Source: Opitutaceae bacterium (GTDB lineage Bacteria; Verrucomicrobiota; Verrucomicrobiia; Opitutales; Opitutaceae). From it: 8,672 nucleotides of DNA. Numbering within the stretch: position 1 is the first letter of the stretch; each line of letters starts with the position of its first letter. This document shows, one piece after another, positions 1 through 4,928 of this stretch. The notes under the pieces were generated by a model. That model ran no database searches. It was not told where the DNA came from and saw only the letters and a list, made by a program, of their open reading frames with translations. Made by a program: the position numbers and the translations under genes. The stretch covers positions 1 through 8,672 of the forward strand of contig JAITDF010000469.1 of NCBI GenBank assembly GCA_031282705.1, read 5' to 3'.

Positions 1-674
1 GGCGCGCCTTGCGTTTGTCCTTCATCCCGTTTTTGAAGCTGGGCATCGGCAGCATTGTCCCGCCGGCCTGCGCCTCCACACCTTCCACTCCGTGCGCTGG
101 CAGCGCGCCGACTCCGCCTACGCGCTCCTGCCCAGCGCGCGCCTTTTGCCCGGCTTTGAGCGTGATTTTCCCCACCGTGCTGTCCGACAGCTTCACCGGA
201 TAATGCCGCGCCAGTCTTTGCGACGCCTTTTCAAACGACTCGCGCGCCCCAAAATCAACCGGCGCTTCCTCCAATCCTTGCGAACAGCCTCCGGGCTTTA
301 TCCCGCGGCCTTCGCACGCCGGCCTCACCCGCCGGCCTGCCTCTTGCATCACCCGCTCCACCGCGCCCGCCTCCCCGAACACCGTCGGCACACGCAGTTT
401 TTTTACTGTGCTCGCGCATCCGCGTCTGTGCCCGCGCCTTCGCGTGCTCCTGCTCCTCACGCTTTTCCAGCCATGCGCCGGCCAGCTCCCGGCCCGCTGC
501 GTCAAGCTGCTCCACCAGCCCCGCCTCCGCTTTCGCAAGCACTTCGTGCTCCCGCTGCCCGTTCTCGCATATGCGTCTCATCTCCTTGAGTCGCCTTACC
601 AGTTCCGGCCGGCTTTCCAGCCATTGCCTTGTGCTTTCATCGAGTTGCTTGGCCTTCTCTTTGGTTTTTTCCAT
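1..674 (-). pseudogene. ISKra4/UPF0236-like transposase remnant, frameshifted and cut by the window edge
   Basis: The gene starts at the ATG at 674-672 (MEKTKEKAKQLDEST), preceded by a GAGGGG that can act as a ribosome binding site; a longer TTG start at 716 is less likely. The first 90 residues are charged and helical (RRLKEMRRICENGQ, EKREEQEHAKARAQTR), as in the N-terminal region of ISKra4-type transposases. After REHSKK the frame breaks at a run of seven A (404-398). Shifted by one base, the other frame is open from 403 to the window edge and reads KKLRVPTVFGE, then GRRVRP, VDFGARESFEKASQRLARHY, LSDSTVGKITL, VEAQAGGTMLPM and KDKRKAR, which matches the order expected in this family. A run of six A would restore one frame, so a one-base insertion is the simplest explanation. 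The motif GGTMLP stands where I expect an Asp-containing DGTM motif, suggesting loss of a catalytic Asp. Family name is from memory of such sequences; the broken-transposase call is firmer than the exact family. Confidence 0.62.
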
Positions 675-792
675 ACCCCTCACTTGCCATTTTCTCCCTG
701 CTGCCACCAATCGCAATTACACCCCCCGCCATGCCATAAACTAATACCATTTGCCGGTGAAAATCAGACTTCAGCCATGAGCCGCCCATGCA
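675..792. other. Gene-free stretch beside the transposase remnant
   Basis: I see no convincing gene here. The stretch holds the leader of the transposase remnant (GAGGGG just before its ATG) and an AT-richer patch near 735-755. If an insertion-sequence end is present it should lie here, but no matching terminal repeat can be paired because the other end of the element is outside the window. The region from 793 to 1159 is also gene-free and is filled by the repeats listed separately. Confidence 0.4.
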
Positions 793-895
793 GCGCAGGT
801 TGGCAGATTGTCGCTTCGCCCGGAACCAAACCCGCTGGTCTGAAATGGGAAGCCGGTTTGGTTCCGGGCGGAGCGAGAAGCCTGAGAACCTGCGC
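793..895. repeat. Imperfect 40-bp inverted repeat (REP-like hairpin)
   Basis: The left arm (793-832) starts GCGCAGGTT and ends CGGAACCAAACC; the right arm (855-895) starts GGTTTGGTTCCGGGCG and ends AACCTGCGC. The inner 16 bp and outer 9 bp pair perfectly, with mismatches between them, around a 22-nt loop. The outer right arm is shared with the start of the four-hairpin repeat unit at 887-972. It may serve as a transcription barrier between the lyase operon and the transposase remnant, although no U-tract follows. Confidence 0.75.
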
Positions 896-972
896 TACAA
901 GGCGCTGCCGCGCCGGCGCGAGGTGCCGCCGCGGCGGCGGCCTGTCGTGGCGCAGACTTCCAAGTCTGCTTC
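887..972. repeat. REP-like four-palindrome unit, copy A
   Basis: This copy matches 1046-1131 at a constant offset of 159 bp, differing at scattered positions. It contains a near-perfect palindrome CCGCGCCGGCGCGA (908-921), a perfect one GCCGCCGCGGCGGC (925-938) and the hairpin GCAGACTT-CC-AAGTCTGC (952-969). Its first hairpin, compact in copy B, is here split, with the partner arm GCGCAGGTT lying upstream at 793-801. No reading frame is conserved, so this is non-coding repeat DNA. Confidence 0.8.
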
Positions 973-1034
973 AAAGCTCACGCCGGGTCGCGGGTTTGTT
1001 TTCGGGTCTGGGTTTTTGCGGGCCTTCGGCCCGA

Positions 1035-1131
1035 GCAGGTTTGGAAACCTGCGGTACGTGGCGCTGCCGCGCCGGCGCGGGATGACGCCGCGGCGGCGGA
1101 TTGTCGTGGCGCAGACTTTCAAGTCTGCTTC
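1035..1131. repeat. REP-like four-palindrome unit, copy B
   Basis: Four palindromes follow one another: GCAGGTTT-GG-AAACCTGC (1035-1052), CCGCGCCGGCGCGG (1067-1080), CGCCGCGGCG (1086-1095) and GCAGACTT-TC-AAGTCTGC (1111-1128). The last lies 31 bp past the stop codon of the lyase gene and could fold in its 3' untranslated region; it lacks a U-tract, so a role in transcript end protection fits better than intrinsic termination. Copy A lies 159 bp away in the same orientation. Such compact GC-rich palindromes resemble REP elements mobilised by RAYT (Y1) transposases in other bacteria; no RAYT gene is visible here. Confidence 0.82.
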
Positions 1132-1159
1132 TTCCGCGTAATGTCGGTGAATCAGTTTC

Positions 1160-4100
1160 TCACGGCATCCGGTCGCCGATGAGGGCTAGGCATTGGATGG
1201 CGGCGAGGCCCCATTGCGCGGCGTCGTTCGTGGAGACCCATGCGGCTTCGTCCACGGGATTCAATACGTCCGGGCCTTCGATGCGGCTGGTCTTGAGCGA
1301 GGCGCGGGCGCCGGCGAGGCCGTGGTCGGCGAAATCGCCACGGCCAAATTCCTCCCAGGCGCGCGCGGCGAGTTTTTCGTCGCCGGTCATCCGCGCGGCG
1401 TAGGCCGTGAGGCGCGAGTGCGCCTGGCGCAGGCCGTTGCCGCGGAGGTCGGCGCCGAGCGCGGCGCGCTGCTCGTCCTTGGGCGCGGAGTAGAGCGTGC
1501 AGTATTGAATCCACGCCTTGGCGAAGCCTTCGTATTCGGGCTGGCCGGCGGTGAGCTGGATGAGTTCGGCGAAGGTCTCGACCGCGCCGAAAACGGAGTC
1601 GAGGTGCGAGACGCCGATGGGTTTGCCGCCGCCGCCGGACGCGCCGCCGTTGTCACCGATGGTTTTGCCGGCGGCGGTGCCGCCAGCCGCGCCGCCGTGC
1701 CCGCCGATGGTTTTGCCAGCCGCGCCGCCGGGGCGTCCGCGCACGGTGAGCGGTTCGAGGGCGCCGGTGGCGATCCGGTAGCCGTAGCGGTCGCTGGTGA
1801 AGAAGCCGGCGGGCATCGCGCCCCAGTCGCGCAGGCCGCGCAGGAGTTTGTCGCGGTATTGCGGGTCGCCGCCGCGCTCCCATTCGGTGAGCCAGGCGGC
1901 GGCGAGGTTGGCCCAGTCGGTGCCGAAGCTGAGGCGCGAGTCGTGTTTGCCGAGCGGCGTGGCGCGGGCGAGTTTGCGCGCGGGATCGACGGCGTTGAGG
2001 ATTTTGTCCACGCCGAGCAGTTCGCGCATGAGGTCGCCGGTGCGTTCGTCGGCGGTGAGGTAATAATAAACGCGGCGGTAGGCGGCGGTGCTGATGCGCA
2101 CTTGTTTCGCGGAGCAGCCCCAGTGCTGGACGTTGTGGCGCGTGCCGAGGCCGGCGAAGGGGCCGGCGTGATAGACATCGACCTCGCCGGTGTGGCGGGT
2201 CATGGCCTCGGCGAAGCGGAACACGTCGGCGCGGCCGGTGCGGAGGAAATAATACCAGAGCCAGAGGTCGGTGGAGAGTTCGGAGTTGTCCCAGGCGAAG
2301 CCGCCGACGTCGTATTTCCAGACGTGGCGGTCGCGGTCGTAGCTGTGCATGACGTCGCCGTAGTGCCAGAAGCCATACCAGTGGCGCTGGTCAACCTGCC
2401 GGCGATGGTAGTCGAACTGCCAGTCGAGGCGTTCCTCGATGGCGGCCCTGGCGGGCGTGGAGCGGTCGGGCAGCGACCAGAGCGCGCCGAGGACTTTCGC
2501 GGCGAGCACGACTTCGGGCGCGCAGACGAGCACGGGGGGCGTGCGCACGGCGGCGGCCATTTCGGCGAGGCGCGCGCGCGGGGGCGTGGCGGCGACGGCG
2601 CGGAGCGTGATTTCGCTGGTGCGCGCGATGCCGTGCGCGCTGCCGTAGCCGGGCTCGTAGTCTTCGTAGGTGATTTCGAGGCCGCCGTCGTATTGTTTGC
2701 GAAAGTCGTCCATGCCCATGCCGTCGTGGTAGAAACGCAGGTCCATCGGCGGCGCCTCCGGCGAATACAGCCAGAGGGTGACTTCGGCGCGGTCGGTGTG
2801 CGCGCCGCGGATGTCGAGTTGCGCGGGGTGGCGCTGCCAGAAGTCGCGCAGGCCGAAGACCACGCCGCCGCCAGTTGCGCCGCCGATATAGCCGGCGCCG
2901 GAGGCGCGGCGGCCCTGGTCAACGTCGATCCAGCCGTGGCCGGGTTGGGTGCGTTTGCGGATGGTGAAGGCGTTGGCCGCGGGTTGCGCGAGCGTGAAGT
3001 CGCCCCAAGCGGGGATGTAGTGCAGGCGTTCGCGGACTTGCGGGTTGAATGTTTCCACGGGCGGGCAGGGGAGGCCGGCGAGCTGGGCGGTTTTGACCGG
3101 GCCGGGGCCGGGGCGTCCGTCGGGGTCGCGGCGCAGGCCGGTGAGGCTGCGCACGGCCTCGGCCCAAAGGCCGTCGCCTTCGCCGGCGAAACGCACGTGG
3201 CGGTCGTGCGGGAGGTCGGTCATCGGCACCTCGAAACGCACGCCGATGCCGCGCAGGAAGTCCTTCTCCGGGTCGCCGTCGAAGACGAACGAGTGCATGA
3301 CGCGCACGGCTTCGCCGCCGGCGTAAAAGTAGAGGCGCACGGTGAAGGGCAGCCAGGCGCGGGGCGCGGTGGCAGTGGCGGCGGCGGCAGCGGCGGCAGC
3401 GGCGGCGTTGGAGGAGGTGGTGGAGGTGCCGGCGGCGGCGGGTGCGTGCCGGCCTTCGATTTTCACCACGGCGCGCACGGGGCCGGTTTGCTCGACGGTG
3501 ACGGCGGCGATGTCGCTTTCAAAGAAGACGGTGCTGCGCGTGCTTGCGCCGGCGCCGGCACCAGCGGCATCGGCACCGGCGGCGGCGGAATCGTCGGGGG
3601 TGCCGGTGTTCAGGGCGACGAGGCGGCCGTTGAGCAGCACGTCGCGTCCGTCGCGGGCGATGGAGCGGATGAGCACGGCGCCGGATTTCGCGATGGTGGC
3701 GCGGATGACGCCTGTATCCACAATCACACTACCGGCGTCGTCGCGCACCGTGACGGCGCGCGCGGGCGCGGCGGGGGTTTCGCCGGGGGCGAGTTCAATG
3801 CCGTCGTTGATTTCGATGCCGGCGGGCACGGCGTGCGCGGTCCATTTGAGCGAGCCGTCGGGCCAGAACGCGGCGGGCCAGCTTTGCACGGGGAGGGGTT
3901 TTCCGGCGGCGTCGCGCAGCGCGAACGGAGCGCCGTTCGCGACGGCGCCGCGCGGCCAGGGCATGCCCCAGGTGGCGCCGTCGTTGAGCGCGGGCGCGAC
4001 GCCGTCGAGCCAGCGGACGGAGCCGCGCGCGGGTCGCGGTGCGGGCGCGGCGGCGCCGGATGCGCCGCCGCCGGCGGATGCGGCGGCGGAGGAGGGCGGC

Positions 4101-4204
4101 GCGGCGCGGAGGGCGGCGGGGATTTGCGCGGCGGCGGCGGCGATGGCGGCGATTTTGACGACGGCGCGGCGGGAGATGGGCTTTGGGTTCATGGGTGTGT
4201 GCAT
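1160..4204 (-). CDS. Exo-rhamnogalacturonan-lyase family protein (PcRGLX/YetA-like, PL26-type), Tat-exported
   Basis: This 1014-residue protein is predicted to cleave the rhamnose-galacturonate backbone of rhamnogalacturonan I from its end by beta-elimination. A Tat signal is visible: SRRAVVK at residues 11-17, an Ala-rich hydrophobic stretch 18-33, then an Ala/Gly/Pro linker to about 61. The N-terminal domain shows TWGMPWPRGAV (78-88) and WPDGSLKW (114-121), the hallmark of the PcRGLX/YetA RIFT-barrel domain. The middle shows HYIPAWGDF (395-403), FYHDGMGMDDF (491-501) and YEDYEPGYG (513-521). The C-terminal alpha/alpha part has GDVMHSYDRDRH (616-627), WDNSE (638-642) and HNVQHWG (690-696). 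Catalytic residues are not assigned. Gly/Ala-rich insertions interrupt it at 205-221, 254-282 and 823-862. The ATG at 4204 has no clear ribosome binding site; a second ATG at 4192 would keep the Tat motif. It is the last gene of the symporter-rhaM-lyase run. Substrate is inferred from family and from rhaM; other uronate or rhamnose polymers are possible. Confidence 0.85.
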   Translation of the reverse strand: MHTPMNPKPISRRAVVKIAAIAAAAAQIPAALRAAPPSSAAASAGGGASGAAAPAPRPARGSVRWLDGVAPALNDGATWGMPWPRGAVANGAPFALRDAAGKPLPVQSWPAAFWPDGSLKWTAHAVPAGIEINDGIELAPGETPAAPARAVTVRDDAGSVIVDTGVIRATIAKSGAVLIRSIARDGRDVLLNGRLVALNTGTPDDSAAAGADAAGAGAGASTRSTVFFESDIAAVTVEQTGPVRAVVKIEGRHAPAAAGTSTTSSNAAAAAAAAAATATAPRAWLPFTVRLYFYAGGEAVRVMHSFVFDGDPEKDFLRGIGVRFEVPMTDLPHDRHVRFAGEGDGLWAEAVRSLTGLRRDPDGRPGPGPVKTAQLAGLPCPPVETFNPQVRERLHYIPAWGDFTLAQPAANAFTIRKRTQPGHGWIDVDQGRRASGAGYIGGATGGGVVFGLRDFWQRHPAQLDIRGAHTDRAEVTLWLYSPEAPPMDLRFYHDGMGMDDFRKQYDGGLEITYEDYEPGYGSAHGIARTSEITLRAVAATPPRARLAEMAAAVRTPPVLVCAPEVVLAAKVLGALWSLPDRSTPARAAIEERLDWQFDYHRRQVDQRHWYGFWHYGDVMHSYDRDRHVWKYDVGGFAWDNSELSTDLWLWYYFLRTGRADVFRFAEAMTRHTGEVDVYHAGPFAGLGTRHNVQHWGCSAKQVRISTAAYRRVYYYLTADERTGDLMRELLGVDKILNAVDPARKLARATPLGKHDSRLSFGTDWANLAAAWLTEWERGGDPQYRDKLLRGLRDWGAMPAGFFTSDRYGYRIATGALEPLTVRGRPGGAAGKTIGGHGGAAGGTAAGKTIGDNGGASGGGGKPIGVSHLDSVFGAVETFAELIQLTAGQPEYEGFAKAWIQYCTLYSAPKDEQRAALGADLRGNGLRQAHSRLTAYAARMTGDEKLAARAWEEFGRGDFADHGLAGARASLKTSRIEGPDVLNPVDEAAWVSTNDAAQWGLAAIQCLALIGDRMP
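1614..1738 (-). repeat. In-frame Gly-rich repeat insertion in the lyase gene
   Basis: Within the lyase, residues 823-862 are almost entirely Gly, Ala, Lys-Thr-Ile-Gly and Ser. The 14-base string CCGATGGTTTTGCC occurs at 1656-1669 and 1704-1717, and with one change at 1614-1627, giving the peptides KTIG, KTIG and KPIG at spacings of 16 and 14 codons. The segment sits between YRIATGALEPL and IGVSHLDSVFGAVE, which read as ordinary family sequence, so it looks like a tandemly expanded surface loop that preserves the frame. Confidence 0.75.
3359..3445 (-). repeat. Poly-Ala/Thr/Ser low-complexity tract in the lyase gene
   Basis: Residues 254-282 comprise an Ala/Ser/Thr run with ten consecutive Ala (267-276), encoded by repeated GCC/GCT/GCA triplets seen on the plus strand as GGCGGCAGCGGC units. 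It lies between KIEGRH and RAWLPFTVRLYFYAGGEAV, both well-ordered barrel strands. Triplet-repeat expansion in a loop is the likely origin. Read length-sensitive methods could miscount the triplets. Confidence 0.7.
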
Positions 4205-4210
4205 GGCATA

Positions 4211-4356
4211 ATCGTTCTCGTTCTCTTACTCGTTCTCGTTCTCTCTTATTCTTTATTCTTTATCTTTCGTCTTTCGTCAGGCGCGGGCGGGGAGAAAGAT
4301 AAAGAGAAAGAGGAAGAATAAGAGAGAACGAGAACGGGAACGAGTAAGAGAACGAT
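4211..4356. repeat. GTTCTC-hexamer palindromic element, copy 1
   Basis: The left arm (4211-4279) is ATC followed by GTTCTC-type hexamers, then TTATTC/TTTATC blocks; the right arm (4293-4356) is its imperfect reverse complement ending AACGAT. The 20 bp GTTCTCGTTCTCTCTTATTC (4232-4251) pairs perfectly with 4316-4335. The GC-rich centre (4280-4292) is asymmetric and is preceded by TTTCGTCTTTCGTC. The element fills nearly the entire gap between rhaM and the lyase gene, ending 6 bp from the lyase ATG and 3 bp from the rhaM stop codon. In the transcript it would form a long A/U-rich stem. It is not a canonical terminator, as no U-run follows the stem. Confidence 0.88.
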
Positions 4357-4359
4357 TAT

Positions 4360-4674
4360 TTAATCGAGGTGGAACACTTCGCGGAGGTCGCGGGAGACGG
4401 GGCTGTTGTCGGGGTTGCTGGGCATGATGTCGCCCATGAATTTCCACCAGCGCTGGCAGGCGGCGGTTTGCGCGACGGCGGCCCAGCGTTCCTCGCTTTC
4501 GATTTCGACGCAGCCAAAGAGCTGGTGCGTCTTTTCGTCGAGGAAGATGGAGTAGTTGTGGCTGCCGTGGCTTTTTAGCTCGGCGGCAAGATCGGCCCAG
4601 ATGGGCGTGTGGCGGCGTTGATACTCGGCTTCCTGGCCGGGATTCACGCTCATGAGGAATGCTTTTCGGATCAT
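4360..4674 (-). CDS. rhaM: L-rhamnose mutarotase RhaM
   Basis: RhaM interconverts the alpha and beta anomers of L-rhamnose in the cytoplasm, supplying the form used by L-rhamnose isomerase. The 104-residue length equals that of Escherichia coli RhaM, and the sequence follows it closely throughout: MIRKAF at the start, EYQRRHTPIW (17-26) with the active-site Tyr18 and His22, KSHGSHNYSIFLDE, the VEIESEERW block, CQRWWKFM and the signature MPSNPDNSPVS near the C-terminus. The ATG at 4674 gives exactly the family length; no strong ribosome binding site precedes it. It lies between the symporter and the lyase, each gap holding one copy of the hexamer palindromic element, and its stop codon lies inside the 14-bp palindrome CGATTATTTAATCG (4353-4366). 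Its presence is the best evidence in the window that the operon handles rhamnose. Confidence 0.96.
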   Translation of the reverse strand: MIRKAFLMSVNPGQEAEYQRRHTPIWADLAAELKSHGSHNYSIFLDEKTHQLFGCVEIESEERWAAVAQTAACQRWWKFMGDIMPSNPDNSPVSRDLREVFHLD

Positions 4675-4724
4675 GATGTTTTTGTCGGGTGGTTAAGGAA
4701 AAATTTGTTCTCCCCCATTGTTTT

Positions 4725-4905
4725 CCCAATCGTTCTCGTTCTCTCTTATTCTTTCTCTTTATTCTTTATCTTTCCTCTTTATCTTTATCCCCGTCCGCGT
4801 CTGACGAAAGACGAAAGAGAAAGAATAAAGAGGAAAGATAAAGAATAAGAGAGAACGAGAACGAGTAAGAGAACGAGAACGAGTAAGAGAACGAGAACGA
4901 TTGGG
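4725..4905. repeat. GTTCTC-hexamer palindromic element, copy 2 (inverted relative to copy 1)
   Basis: The left arm starts CCCAATCGTTCTCGTTCTC (4725-4743) and the right arm ends with its exact complement (4887-4905). An inner 20 bp, GTTCTCGTTCTCTCTTATTC (4732-4751), pairs perfectly with 4843-4862; the same 20 bp forms the stem of copy 1. The right arm is about 40 bp longer because it carries two additional units of TTACTCGTTCTCGTTCTC (seen on the minus strand). Read on the minus strand its centre is TTTCGTCTTTCGTCAGACGCGG, followed by ACGGGG, nearly the plus-strand centre of copy 1, so the two copies are in opposite orientation. It lies between the symporter stop codon and the rhaM start. Confidence 0.88.
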
Positions 4906-4928
4906 AGGGCGCGGGGAGGCGGAAGGTT

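Noticed and set aside
793..1131. CRISPR array
   Set aside because: Only two repeat copies of about 86-97 bp with 159-bp offset and internal palindromes; no short regular spacers and no cas genes.
92..1141. Several Arg/Pro/Ala-rich open frames over the transposase remnant and REP block
   Set aside because: They are off-frame readings of the remnant or of palindromic GC repeats; the two copies of the REP unit do not keep a reading frame.
1193..4321. A 1042-codon open frame on the plus strand, antisense to the lyase gene
   Set aside because: It is a high-GC shadow: composition is Gly/Ala/Val/Asp-rich without family motifs, while the minus strand encodes a recognisable Tat-exported PcRGLX-like protein.
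4725..4905. Triplex (H-DNA) forming mirror repeat
   Set aside because: The pyrimidine strand is interrupted by a G in every GTTCTC hexamer and by A in the TTATTC blocks, so a long intramolecular triplex is unlikely; the symmetry is that of an inverted repeat.
4205..4928. The hexamer inverted repeats as ordinary rho-independent terminators
   Set aside because: Stems are very long and A/U-rich, no U-run follows either one, and the downstream genes in the same direction appear to belong to the same pathway.
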